The position numbers and the translations under genes are program-made. From Vibrio proteolyticus NBRC 13287 (GTDB lineage Bacteria > Pseudomonadota > Gammaproteobacteria > Enterobacterales > Vibrionaceae), in contig NZ_BATJ01000001.1 in assembly GCF_000467125.1 (NCBI RefSeq), positions 62,001 to 126,000 of the forward strand: a DNA stretch of 64,000 nt, written 5' to 3'. This document shows positions 55,468 through 64,000 of the stretch, in pieces; position 1 is the first letter of the stretch, and every line of letters begins with the position of its first letter. The notes beneath the pieces are model-generated. The model saw only the letters and a list, made by a program, of their open reading frames with translations, searched no databases and was not told the DNA's origin.

Positions 55468-56150
55468 TGACGATACCAGCCACTCATAGCGAAATCGAAC
55501 AAATCTACCTTGCTGCAGAGCTGAGTCAATGTCGTTCGCTGTGCCTGACTGCTTGTCACTCTGGTGACGGCGTCACCTCTGTAGCGACGGCACTCACCGA
55601 ACGCTTTCTGCTTGCCGGGCATAAAACTCTGTTGGTGGATCTTAATTTATTTCGACCCGGGTTAGATAAGTTCGACTTACCGATACAAGATGAAAACTGG
55701 ATTGAGTACAAACCCACTGGCAAAGTGTTTACCGGCCTGCCCGTCCCGCGAGAACAAACTCAGCTACTTGCGTATAAAGACCCTGAACAGCTGAGAAAAT
55801 CGGTGAACAACTGGCTTAGTCAATATGACCGCGTGATCGTTGATACGTCACCAATCTTGCAGGTAAACCGACATAATATTCCGGTTCAGAGTGTCGCCAG
55901 TGCCTGCGATAAAACCTTACTGGTTGTGAAAGCGGGCACGACAACCTCAGCCGCTTTGACACAAGCCAAAGAATTACTGACCTCAGAGCAAATCTCGATT
56001 TTGGGTTGTGTTCTGAATACCGTCGAGCAACCGACATTGGCCGAAGAGCTTGTTCGAGAGCTCAACCGTTGCGTTTTTATTCCCAAATCGTGCCGTCAAC
56101 GTCTGGCTGGCAAAATTGCAGATATCACGTTGCTGTCTAAATCACTGTGA
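55467..56150 (+). CDS. sypD: SypD, CpsD/CapB-type protein lacking the Walker A lysine
   Basis: 227 residues from ATG 55467 (TGATG overlap with sypC; GGAG upstream). The fold is that of bacterial tyrosine kinases such as Wzc and CapB: Walker A region CHSGDGVTS, Walker A' LLVDLNLFRPGL, Walker B VIVDTSPI. The P-loop reads GDGVTS where GxGKTT is expected, so the phosphate-binding lysine is a valine (GTC codon). No tyrosine cluster is present at the C-terminus. It may therefore be a structural or regulatory partner of the export system rather than an active kinase. Confidence 0.88.
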   Translation: MTIPATHSEIEQIYLAAELSQCRSLCLTACHSGDGVTSVATALTERFLLAGHKTLLVDLNLFRPGLDKFDLPIQDENWIEYKPTGKVFTGLPVPREQTQLLAYKDPEQLRKSVNNWLSQYDRVIVDTSPILQVNRHNIPVQSVASACDKTLLVVKAGTTTSAALTQAKELLTSEQISILGCVLNTVEQPTLAEELVRELNRCVFIPKSCRQRLAGKIADITLLSKSL

Positions 56151-56161
56151 GGAGAAGACAT

Positions 56162-56971
56162 ATGAAACGCTTTCTGATTTTGCTTATTGCAGCGACAAGT
56201 TCACCGTTTAGCTTAGCTGACTCGTTGACGTTTGGCATTGTGCCCCAACAGTCGGCCAGTCGCCTGGCTGAACAATGGACTCCTTTGCTCAACCAGTTAA
56301 GTGAAGAACTAGGACAAAAAGTGGTTTTTACCACAGCAGTAGATATACCCACTTTTGAACAAAGGCTGGCCAACGGTGACTACGATTTTGCGTACATGAA
56401 CCCTTACCATTATACGGTGTTCAGCCAATCACCAGGGTATCAGGCAATTGCAAAAGCAAAGAATAAAAAGATTCGGGGCATCATCGTTGTTCGTAAAGAC
56501 AGTGGCATCGATTCCCCCAACCAGTTGCAGGGAACAACTCTTGCTTTCCCCTCTCCGGCGGCGTTTGCTGCCTCAGTGTTAACCAGAGACTATCTGGCCC
56601 AGCAGCACATCGATTTTACCCCTGCGTATGTTCGTTCGCATGATTCAGTGTATTTGTCTGTGGCTAACGGTTTCTACCCAGCTGGCGGCGGTGTGATGAG
56701 AACATTTAACTCCATACCAGCGGAGCTGCGTGCGCAACTGACTCCCATTTGGACCACTGAGGCGTATACGCCACATGCCATCGCCGCTCACCCGGATCTA
56801 CCTCAAAGTACTGTCGATGCATTTCAACGCCTGTTGGTCAAACTGGACCAAACTACAGACGGAAAAGTGCAGTTGAAACCGCTGAACATTGAAGGCTTTG
56901 AAGCCGCCTCCGACAGTGATTGGAATGACGTACGCTCCCTGAGAATTGATGTGCTAGAAAACGAGGAGTGA
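56162..56971 (+). CDS. PhnD-like periplasmic binding protein within the syp locus
   Basis: 269 residues with a signal peptide ([19 protein letters not shown]). The fold is of the PhnD/phosphonate-phosphate binding family: [22 protein letters not shown] at the mature N-terminus, [15 protein letters not shown] and [13 protein letters not shown]. It occupies the place of sypE in V. fischeri and sits between sypD and the kinase, with a ribosome site (GAGGAG). No ABC permease or ATPase genes are nearby. I infer it may present a ligand to the kinase; this is untested. Confidence 0.85.
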   Translation: MKRFLILLIAATSSPFSLADSLTFGIVPQQSASRLAEQWTPLLNQLSEELGQKVVFTTAVDIPTFEQRLANGDYDFAYMNPYHYTVFSQSPGYQAIAKAKNKKIRGIIVVRKDSGIDSPNQLQGTTLAFPSPAAFAASVLTRDYLAQQHIDFTPAYVRSHDSVYLSVANGFYPAGGGVMRTFNSIPAELRAQLTPIWTTEAYTPHAIAAHPDLPQSTVDAFQRLLVKLDQTTDGKVQLKPLNIEGFEAASDSDWNDVRSLRIDVLENEE

Positions 56972-56976
56972 CTCTT

Positions 56977-59268
56977 ATGAGTTTTCGGAGCAAAACCATC
57001 ATAGGTATCGCACTGATTGAAACAGTGCTGTTGGTTTATCTTGTGTTTAACGCCATGTCTTTTCTGTCTGAGTCCAACGAGAAGCAGTTGCTGCAACGTG
57101 CACACTCAACAGCCACCATGTTTGCCCGCGCAGCAAAAGATGCCCTGCTCTCCACCGATCTGGCCACCTTGAATGATTTGACTCATGACATCATCAATCT
57201 TGAAGATGTCCTGTACGTTCGTATTCTACGTGATGGGAAAGAGATGGCGTTTGACGGAGAGAGACATTATCTGAAAGATGAGTTCACAAGCGATTTGTCA
57301 CTTGACACCATCCATGATGGTGTATTTGACACACGTGTTGATATTGTCAGTGATGGCGTGGTGTACGGTCAGGTGGAAATGGGGTTTGACGTCAATACCA
57401 TCACTCAGATGCTGGATTCTGCCAGCCAGCAAATCATAGGTATTGCGCTTATTGAAGTGTTCTTGGTGGCACTCTTTTCCTTTGTACTCGGGACGTATCT
57501 CACTAAGAGTCTGGTCAGATTGACCCATGCAGCGAAAACATTAACCGAGTCCGGTCCAGGCTATCAAATTAACGATGACACGAAAGATGAGATCGGTGAA
57601 GTAACGCGAGCATTTAATGAAATGTCATCCAAACTGGCCAAAAGCTACACCGACCTGACGGAAGCCCGTCATCAGGCAGAAAGTGCCAATGAATCTAAAA
57701 GCCGCTTCTTAGCACTGATGTCTCATGAAATTCGTACCCCAATGAACGGCGTATTGGGCATTCTGGGATTATTGGAAGATACCCAACTCGATAAAAAACA
57801 GCGCCAGTTGCTGAACACGGCGATTGAATCAGGCCATTTTCTGTTGTCTATCATCAATGACATCCTCGATTTTACCCGCATGGAAGCCAATACGCTGGCC
57901 TTGGATCATCGTTCCTTCGACTTTAGACATTGTGTAGAAAGCGTAGTTGACAGTTTTATACCGTTAGCAAAACAAAAAGATCTGATGTTGCATTCGTATA
58001 TTGCGCCAGATGTTCCCAACTTTGTCATTGGTGATGAAAACCGAGTCAAACAAATACTGCATAATCTGATTGGTAATGCTCTCAAGTTTACCGAAAGCGG
58101 TAGCGTCGACGTGCAGATCAGTGCAGACACAGTCAATCAGCGCAGCCGGATCGAATGTAAAGTGCGAGACTCCGGGATTGGAATTTCTGAAAGTGCGATC
58201 GAGTATTTGTTTGAAGAGTTCACGATGGCCGACGAAACATTCGCTCGTTCTCGGGAAGGTTCTGGACTAGGGTTGGCGATCTGTAAACGCCTGAGCGCTC
58301 TGATGGATGGGAACATAAATGTGGTTAGCCAACTGGGCCTCGGCAGTACCTTTACATTTGATATCCATCTTGATGTCGCCGCTGACGTTTTACCTCTGAG
58401 TCCCCCCGCCCCCTGCCCCTTCGATGAACTGGAACAACGTCATATCCTGATTGCAGAGGACAACAAAGCCAATCAGCTGGTGATCCGTAATATGTTTCAG
58501 AAGTTGGGAATTGAGATTGACATTGCGGAAGATGGCCAACAAGTGCTCAATCTCCTCAAGGTATCGCATTACGACCTTATTTTCATGGACATCTCTATGC
58601 CTCAAATGGACGGAATGGAAACCTGCCGACGCATTCGATCCCACACCGATCGTCGTGTGTCGTCAATACCCATCATCGCTTTGACGGCGCACGCATTGGC
58701 TGGAGATAAAGATAAGTTCCTTGCCTGCGGTATGAATGATTACTTATCAAAGCCTGTAAAACCATCTCAACTTGTTGAAAAAATTAAACTATTCTTAAAA
58801 AGAAACGACCACGCGTCATCTGATAATGAAAAACCAAACGCAACGGCGAGGGACACAAGTCAGACATTGAATTGCGATACCCATAGTGTTGAACAATATT
58901 CCAACGAAACTCTGGTGGATGAAAGCATCATCAGTCAAGTTATCGCCGACACAAGCGCAGAAGTTCTTCCGGTTCTGATTGATCATTACCTTGAAGAGTC
59001 TGAACAGCGACTCAAAACCATTTTTTCTGCAATTGAACAGAAAGATTCACTGACACTGGAATTTGAAAGCCACACACTCGGCAGTTCGTCACTGGCTCTT
59101 GGCAACCGTGCACTCTCCAATGTTGCTCGCCATATCGAACGGTTGTGTCTGGAGGGTCAGGCAGCACAAGCTTATAAGTTGAAAAACCAACTGGCCAACA
59201 TTGCAAAACACTCACTCCAGGCACTAGAGATAAGAAAAGCCCAAGGATTTAAGCAATCGGTATTATAA
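56977..59268 (+). CDS. sypF: SypF, hybrid sensor histidine kinase
   Basis: 763 residues from ATG 56977: membrane segments about 9-30 and 152-174, a 120-residue periplasmic domain between them, then HAMP. HisKA follows with H250 in [12 protein letters not shown]. The ATPase domain has GNALKFTES and EGSGLGLAI. The receiver has D538 (LIFMDISMP) and the HPt has H699 in [10 protein letters not shown]. In V. fischeri the SypF HPt histidine passes phosphate to SypG. The 3-base overlap frames of the start show coupling to the PhnD-like gene. Confidence 0.92.
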   Translation: MSFRSKTIIGIALIETVLLVYLVFNAMSFLSESNEKQLLQRAHSTATMFARAAKDALLSTDLATLNDLTHDIINLEDVLYVRILRDGKEMAFDGERHYLKDEFTSDLSLDTIHDGVFDTRVDIVSDGVVYGQVEMGFDVNTITQMLDSASQQIIGIALIEVFLVALFSFVLGTYLTKSLVRLTHAAKTLTESGPGYQINDDTKDEIGEVTRAFNEMSSKLAKSYTDLTEARHQAESANESKSRFLALMSHEIRTPMNGVLGILGLLEDTQLDKKQRQLLNTAIESGHFLLSIINDILDFTRMEANTLALDHRSFDFRHCVESVVDSFIPLAKQKDLMLHSYIAPDVPNFVIGDENRVKQILHNLIGNALKFTESGSVDVQISADTVNQRSRIECKVRDSGIGISESAIEYLFEEFTMADETFARSREGSGLGLAICKRLSALMDGNINVVSQLGLGSTFTFDIHLDVAADVLPLSPPAPCPFDELEQRHILIAEDNKANQLVIRNMFQKLGIEIDIAEDGQQVLNLLKVSHYDLIFMDISMPQMDGMETCRRIRSHTDRRVSSIPIIALTAHALAGDKDKFLACGMNDYLSKPVKPSQLVEKIKLFLKRNDHASSDNEKPNATARDTSQTLNCDTHSVEQYSNETLVDESIISQVIADTSAEVLPVLIDHYLEESEQRLKTIFSAIEQKDSLTLEFESHTLGSSSLALGNRALSNVARHIERLCLEGQAAQAYKLKNQLANIAKHSLQALEIRKAQGFKQSVL

Positions 59269-59314
59269 AATCAACTATATTGCTTTTATCCGGCAAAATA
59301 AGGAGTCCAGATTT

Positions 59315-60778
59315 ATGCGACCAAAAGTATTACTTATTGAAGACTCAACATCGTTAGCCGTGCTGTATAAGCAATATGTCAAAGATGAACCTTTTGATCT
59401 GTTTCACGTTGAAACTGGTAAAGAGGCCATTGCTTTCATCCAGAGAAACACACCTCAGGTTGTCATTCTCGATCTGAAACTACCTGATATGTCCGGTGAG
59501 GAAATTCTCGACTGGATTACTGAGAATCACATCCCGACCGCTGTCATTGTGGCAACCGCGCACGGCTCGGTTGATGTCGCCGTCAGTCTGCTGCAAAACG
59601 GGGCGAAAGATTTTCTTGAAAAACCGATTAAAGCAGACCGGTTGAAAACGTCGGTGAACCTTCATTTAAAACACGCCAAACTCGAACATCTGGTGGAAGA
59701 TATTGAAGCTAAATTTGATCGAGAACGCTTTCATGGATTCATTGGCAGCTCTCTTCCAATGCAAGGGGTGTACAAAATCATTGATTCGGTCGCACCAACC
59801 TCGGCAAGCGTGTTTATCATCGGCGAAAGTGGTACAGGTAAAGAAGTTTGCGCAGAAGCCATACATGCCGAGAGCAAACGCAACGAGAAACCGTTCATTG
59901 CAATTAACTGTGGAGCCATCCCCAAAGATCTCATGGAGAGTGAGATCTTTGGACACGTAAAAGGTGCCTTTACCGGCGCCGCATCGGACAGAAAAGGTGC
60001 GGCATCATTGGCTGACGGTGGCACCTTGTTCCTTGATGAACTGTGTGAAATGGAACTTGAAATGCAGAAAAAACTGCTGCGTTTTCTTCAAACCAGTACC
60101 TTCACTCCGCTTGGTGCCAGCAAGGAGCAGAAAGTTGATGTGCGTATTATTTGCGCCACAAACCGTGATCCTCTCACAGAAGTCGAGGAAGGTCGCTTTC
60201 GGGAAGACCTATATTATCGGGTTCATGTGGTCCCACTAGACATGCCACCGCTGCGCGATCGTGGCCAGGACATAGCAACGCTAGCAAATCATTTTCTGAA
60301 AATCTACGCCAAAGAAGACGGAAAGAAATTCCTAGCCATCAGCAAAGATGCCGAGTCAGCCCTTATGCGTTATACGTGGCCGGGGAATGTTCGTCAGTTA
60401 CAAAACGTCATTCGCAATATAGTGGTACTCAACGACGAAACCAAACTATCCATCGCCCACCTACCCGACCCAATTACCCGTGTCGAAAAGAAAATGCCTC
60501 GTAACGTCACACAAGTAACTCCCCCTCCTGCTCACCCAAACCCTGTCGAGCACGAGTTCGCACAAACACTTTATCAATCGCATATTCATAATGAAGAAAA
60601 TCTGAAACCAAACTCAATTCGTCCTATGTGGCAGATTGAGCGTGAAACGATTCAGAACGCGATTGATTACTGTGATGGAAATGTACTCAACGCAGCGGTG
60701 TTGTTAGAGCTCAGCCCTTCGACTGTCTACCGAAAGAAACAAGCTTGGGAGTCAGAAGATGAACAAAATACAGCCTGA
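59315..60778 (+). CDS. sypG: SypG, sigma54-dependent response regulator
   Basis: 487 residues. Receiver domain with D53 (VVILDLKLP), AAA+ domain with Walker A GESGTGKE and intact GAFTGA (FGHVKGAFTGA), and a Fis-type helix-turn-helix near the C-terminus (LNAAVLLELSPSTVYRKK). It would activate sypA and sypI through the TTCTCA-N3-TGAGAA repeats. GGAG is 13 bases upstream of the ATG. It overlaps sypH by 20 bases. Confidence 0.94.
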   Translation: MRPKVLLIEDSTSLAVLYKQYVKDEPFDLFHVETGKEAIAFIQRNTPQVVILDLKLPDMSGEEILDWITENHIPTAVIVATAHGSVDVAVSLLQNGAKDFLEKPIKADRLKTSVNLHLKHAKLEHLVEDIEAKFDRERFHGFIGSSLPMQGVYKIIDSVAPTSASVFIIGESGTGKEVCAEAIHAESKRNEKPFIAINCGAIPKDLMESEIFGHVKGAFTGAASDRKGAASLADGGTLFLDELCEMELEMQKKLLRFLQTSTFTPLGASKEQKVDVRIICATNRDPLTEVEEGRFREDLYYRVHVVPLDMPPLRDRGQDIATLANHFLKIYAKEDGKKFLAISKDAESALMRYTWPGNVRQLQNVIRNIVVLNDETKLSIAHLPDPITRVEKKMPRNVTQVTPPPAHPNPVEHEFAQTLYQSHIHNEENLKPNSIRPMWQIERETIQNAIDYCDGNVLNAAVLLELSPSTVYRKKQAWESEDEQNTA

Positions 60779-61793
60779 TGAAATCTGGCTCGTCATCGAC
60801 AGTCGTTTGTTCGGTGGTATAGAGACTCATATATTCGAACTCGCCAACGGTCTGAATCGGTGTGGTCACCCGTCACGGGTGGTCTTAATCGAACAGTACC
60901 AGCCGTTACAACCGTTGGCAGAGCGGTTGACACAACACCAGTTACCATGGAGTTTTTTGTCTCAACTTTCAGAGCGCCATGATGGACCAATCGGTTTGTA
61001 TCAGGCCACACTGCACCATCACCCCAAGTTGTTACACGCGCACGGATACAAAGCCAGTCTCTACAGTAAACTGGTCAAGCTGATGACGTTTGGCCGTATC
61101 AAGCAACTATCCAGTTATCATGCCGGAGAAACCAGTGTAGGAAAAATGGCCCTTTACGATGCTGCAGATCGCTACAGCGCTTTCGTGTCTGATTGTGCCA
61201 TTGCGGTCAGTGAAAAAATCCAGCTCAAACTACACAGCACCTCGCAGCGACTCAATAATTTTATCGCTACCGATAATCTTGTGTCTGAACATGGCGACGG
61301 TGTGGCTTTTGTGGGTCGGCTTAGTCATGAAAAAGGACCGGATCGATTCATTCAGCTGGCACGATTGTTTCGTCATAAAACCTTTGACTATTATGGGCAA
61401 GGCCCAATGGAACAAGCGCTTAAAAACGTTGCGCCTGACAATGTCTGTTTCCATGGCTTCCAGACTAACATGGCACAAGTGTGGCCAAAGATAGATGTTC
61501 TGGTGATCTGTTCACGCTATGAGGGCTTACCGCTGGTCGCACTCGAAGCTATGGCAAGAGGTATCATTCCAATTAGCCTCAATGTAGGGGATATGGCGAA
61601 GGTGATCGAGCATCAGCGGAATGGCTACCTAGTGGACTCCGAAAGCGATTTGGCGCGCTGCCTCAGGCACTGGGAAACACAACCGGAATGCGACAAAATT
61701 GTCATGCGCCAGTATGCAAAAACCACCATTGAGAACCATTACTCAGCACGTTCGCTCATTCCACAATTCTTACAACTCTACGGTTGCGAATAG
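60759..61793 (+). CDS. sypH: SypH, family 4-type glycosyltransferase
   Basis: 344 residues. N-terminal domain with GGIETHIFELANGL, then the nucleotide-sugar site: VAFVGRLSHEKGPDRFIQL and the retaining-GT motif VICSRYEGLPLVALEAMARG (E-x7-E). It would add a sugar to the syp polysaccharide; the sugar is unknown. It overlaps sypG by 20 bases, so it is probably in the same transcript. Confidence 0.92.
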   Translation: MNKIQPDEIWLVIDSRLFGGIETHIFELANGLNRCGHPSRVVLIEQYQPLQPLAERLTQHQLPWSFLSQLSERHDGPIGLYQATLHHHPKLLHAHGYKASLYSKLVKLMTFGRIKQLSSYHAGETSVGKMALYDAADRYSAFVSDCAIAVSEKIQLKLHSTSQRLNNFIATDNLVSEHGDGVAFVGRLSHEKGPDRFIQLARLFRHKTFDYYGQGPMEQALKNVAPDNVCFHGFQTNMAQVWPKIDVLVICSRYEGLPLVALEAMARGIIPISLNVGDMAKVIEHQRNGYLVDSESDLARCLRHWETQPECDKIVMRQYAKTTIENHYSARSLIPQFLQLYGCE

Positions 61794-61814
61794 GTAACAC
61801 CAGTTGCATATTCG

Positions 61815-61829
61815 TTCTCAATTTGAGAA
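61815..61829. promoter_or_regulatory. SypG-type enhancer upstream of sypI
   Basis: TTCTCA-ATT-TGAGAA, perfectly symmetric in the arms, centred 77 bases before the -24 GG of the sypI promoter. Confidence 0.78.
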
Positions 61830-61896
61830 CGCGATGTTCATTCCACTCCCCCGCAGTAAATGCCCCGTCAAATCAACGTATTAGAAATTACACATC

Positions 61897-61913
61897 ATGG
61901 CACCAGTATTGCA
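61897..61913 (+). promoter_or_regulatory. Sigma54-type promoter for sypI
   Basis: ATGGCACCAGTATTGCA matches TGGCAC-N5-TTGCA at every defined base; GG 61899-61900 and GC 61911-61912. The sypI ATG is 38 bases downstream. Confidence 0.88.
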
Positions 61914-61950
61914 ACCTGTTCAGTATCGTAACTGACTGAGCGATACCATT

Positions 61951-63141
61951 ATGCAAACAACAAAACGAATTCTGTACGTACACTTCGGCGAGAACTGGAT
62001 TCGTGGCAGTGAACGTTGCCTGATAGACCTGCTCTCTCATCTCGATCGCTCTCGCTTTGAACCTCTGGTGTGGACCAATAGCCGTGCCCTGAATGATGCT
62101 GTTACACAATTGAAGATCGAAAGTCGCTGCTCAGAGTTTTCGGTTTTGATGGGCTGGCAACCTCCAAAAGCAGATGTTCCCGCCTGGCTGGCTCTGGTGC
62201 AAACCGCGCGAGGCATCATTCGCTCTGAAGCGATCGATCTGGTTCATGTCAACAGTGCAGCGCCTTGTCAATGGATGATTCTGGCCGCGAGTCTGGAACA
62301 AACGCCGTTAGTCACGCAAATTCACTCGGATTATCAAGCCCGTGACCGCTTTACTCTTGCTCTGAATCTGTCTCCGCACATTATCGCGGTGAGCCGTGCT
62401 ATCACGAAAAACCTGCTCCAGGATGGGTTTCCTGATTACCGAATCTCTGTGATTCCAAACGGTATTGATACGGACGCCCTGCAACAGCAACAAATGGTCG
62501 ACGTCCGACAGAAGCTGGCGCTGCGCCCGAACGATGTCATCTATGTCAGCGTGGGATCGTTAATTAAACGCAAAGGCATGGATAGATTAATAGCCCAATT
62601 TGCAAACCTTAAACGTGACGACAAACGAGCCAAGTTAGTCATTGTGGGCGGCGGTGAAGAACACATAACCCTGACGCAGCAAGTTCATTCGATGCAATTA
62701 GAAACCGATGTATTTCTGGTTGGAGAGCAACCCAATTCCTTTGGATGGATGAAAGGTTGCGACGTATTTGTCAGTGCGGCCCGTCAGGAAGCATTCGGTC
62801 TGGTGCTTATCGAAGCGGCTTTGGCTGGCTTACCCGTAATAGCACCGGATATCGATGGTATACCGGAAGTCGTCGAGCACCAGCAAAACGGCTTATTGTA
62901 TGACACAACCTGTGAAGCCGAGTTGTACGCGGCCATGTTATGTGTTTTACAACAACCGACTTACGGACAACAGTTAGCAGCACGTGGCCGCGAGAAAGTG
63001 CTGACGCAATTTACTATTCAATATAACGCACAACGTATTCAGCAAATTTACCAGCGCTTCATTGCACAGCCAGTGTCGTCACCAGCACTTCATGCGCTGT
63101 TTACGCCGTTTAAAAGCTACCTGCAAAACAAAATTGCATAG
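61951..63141 (+). CDS. sypI: SypI, family 4-type glycosyltransferase
   Basis: 396 residues: N-terminal GENWIRGSERCLIDLL, central VSVGSLIKRKGMDRLIAQF and the E-x7-E motif in EAFGLVLIEAALAGLPVIAPDIDGIPEVV. Probable cytoplasmic sugar transferase for the syp polysaccharide. It has its own sigma54 promoter and starts a second transcript of the locus, as in V. fischeri. The stop is followed at once by the sypJ ribosome site. Confidence 0.92.
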   Translation: MQTTKRILYVHFGENWIRGSERCLIDLLSHLDRSRFEPLVWTNSRALNDAVTQLKIESRCSEFSVLMGWQPPKADVPAWLALVQTARGIIRSEAIDLVHVNSAAPCQWMILAASLEQTPLVTQIHSDYQARDRFTLALNLSPHIIAVSRAITKNLLQDGFPDYRISVIPNGIDTDALQQQQMVDVRQKLALRPNDVIYVSVGSLIKRKGMDRLIAQFANLKRDDKRAKLVIVGGGEEHITLTQQVHSMQLETDVFLVGEQPNSFGWMKGCDVFVSAARQEAFGLVLIEAALAGLPVIAPDIDGIPEVVEHQQNGLLYDTTCEAELYAAMLCVLQQPTYGQQLAARGREKVLTQFTIQYNAQRIQQIYQRFIAQPVSSPALHALFTPFKSYLQNKIA

Positions 63142-63149
63142 GAGGCAAC

Positions 63150-64000
63150 ATGAAACAAGGACGTTTACGCCATTGCCTGATTTTCGACCCTATTCCATTC
63201 AACGGAGGTTCTAAAAAGGCCACCTGTGAGATGATGTCTGTCTGCAATCCAGATCGTGTGCGATTTACAATCGTGACAGCGGATCCTGAGTCTTGGCAAA
63301 GTCACTCTTTCTACCAGAGCCATCAGGTCAAACTGGTCACTTTAATCTCGTTAGGAGCTCTAGCTCGTGCCACTCATGGCTGGCGCTTTTGGCTAAAACA
63401 AGCACTGTTTACAACGAACCTAGTTTGGGTCCTGTTGTGGCACAGAGGCATAACACGGCTTCTGGCACCTGCGCATCCGGGGACTGACATGCCAGCTTAC
63501 CTGGCCAGCATGATATTTGGCCTTCCTGTCATTCAGTTTATTCATGGTAATGTGCCGCAATCCCGCAGTGTCAGATTCTGTCTGATCCGAGCTCATAAAG
63601 TGTTTTATTTGCGTTCTTCGCATGACAGTCTCTGCTCTGCGATCGACGCTAATTCGCTCTCCAAGTTGCATGACAAAAGGTTTACCGCTTTCGATAATGG
63701 TATCCGATTTAACGACTGGCCATCACAAGCTCAGATTGGAGAGCCTAAGTTGCTTTGGTGCGCATCGCTACTGCAGTGGAAACGGCTTGATGTACTCGCT
63801 GCGGCGCTGCGCAAACTCGGTTACGATGAAATGATTCCCACCGAAATTTGCTACATCAAGCCGAAACAATCTTTGATGCCGGTCTGCCATTTACCTAATG
63901 ACCTTATTCTGACCACTTTCCACGAGCAGCCGGATAATCTTGATGCTATCCGCCGCAGTTGCAGTATTTTTGTCTCGACCAGTGAAAATGAACCTTTTGG
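63150..64000 (+). CDS. sypJ: SypJ-like glycosyltransferase, cut by the window end
   Basis: ATG 63150 with GGAGG overlapping the sypI stop. The frame stays open for all 283 codons to the end of the window. The visible protein starts MKQGRLRHCLIFDPIPFNGG, has a two-domain GT4-like pattern (LLWCASLLQWKRLDVLAAAL) and reaches the start of the active-site motif (FVSTSENEPFG) as the window ends. About 80-110 residues are missing. By position it is sypJ. Confidence 0.88.
   Translation, partial: MKQGRLRHCLIFDPIPFNGGSKKATCEMMSVCNPDRVRFTIVTADPESWQSHSFYQSHQVKLVTLISLGALARATHGWRFWLKQALFTTNLVWVLLWHRGITRLLAPAHPGTDMPAYLASMIFGLPVIQFIHGNVPQSRSVRFCLIRAHKVFYLRSSHDSLCSAIDANSLSKLHDKRFTAFDNGIRFNDWPSQAQIGEPKLLWCASLLQWKRLDVLAAALRKLGYDEMIPTEICYIKPKQSLMPVCHLPNDLILTTFHEQPDNLDAIRRSCSIFVSTSENEPF

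Noticed and set aside
1..64000. Prophage, insertion sequences, CRISPR arrays, tRNA or rRNA genes
   Set aside because: No transposase, integrase, tandem repeat-spacer pattern or tRNA-like sequence was found on reading both strands, but short RNAs could be missed by eye.

Overview
The window looks like chromosomal DNA of a Vibrio (Gammaproteobacteria). Fnr and TtcA are close to their enterobacterial counterparts, and the gene sets are Vibrio-type: potABC with two tandem potD genes, NagK, NorM, a fused MobB-MoeA, and a syp-type symbiosis/biofilm polysaccharide locus. No phage, insertion sequence, CRISPR array, rRNA or tRNA gene was seen. I do not assign a species.

Layout. 1-2.9 kb: fnr, uspE, ttcA (plus strand). 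2.9-5.2 kb: a minus-strand envelope operon (membrane protein, Bax-like glucosaminidase lipoprotein, small exported protein). 5.5-10.7 kb: polyamine importer potABC-potD1-potD2. 10.8-13.7 kb: a membrane GGDEF protein, the deacylase cobB and the ammonium channel amt. 14.0-22.7 kb: a complete minus-strand formate dehydrogenase cluster (DUF3305, DUF3306, polyferredoxin, TorD-like chaperone, Tat peptide, alpha, beta and gamma subunits, small membrane protein), with divergent fdhD at 22.9 kb. 23.8-31.8 kb: ybiT, a membrane P-loop protein paired with an MscS channel, a RES-Xre toxin-antitoxin pair, yegS and small genes. 31.9-40.1 kb: a histidine kinase/sigma54 activator pair divergent from tungstate importer tupABC, followed by mobA and mobB-moeA. 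40.2-51.9 kb: housekeeping genes (nagK, DTW protein, sterol-desaturase-like protein, chemoreceptor, NlpC/P60 lipoprotein, riboflavin synthase, norM, periplasmic ligase). 52.2-64.0 kb: syp locus sypA-D, a PhnD-like protein, sypF, sypG, sypH, sypI and a sypJ cut by the window end.

How the parts fit. The main theme is sigma54 control. GG-N10-GC promoters precede amt, the polyferredoxin-fdh operon, DUF3305, fdhD, tupA and sypI, with a weaker one before sypA. A 17-bp inverted repeat close to TGGGACA-N3-TGTCCCA occurs twice upstream of tupA and twice upstream of the fdh operon. In both places the proximal copy is centred exactly 79 bp from the -24 GG. I infer that the two-component pair at 31.9-35.3 kb controls both tungstate uptake with cofactor synthesis and the tungsten- or molybdenum-dependent formate dehydrogenase. 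At the syp locus the inverted repeat TTCTCA-N3-TGAGAA sits 77-80 bp upstream of the sypA and sypI -24 elements, matching the known SypG enhancer.

Two proteins carry P-loops that have lost the nucleotide-binding lysine (the MscS partner and SypD), and FdhD has a rearranged cysteine motif. All similarity calls were made by eye.
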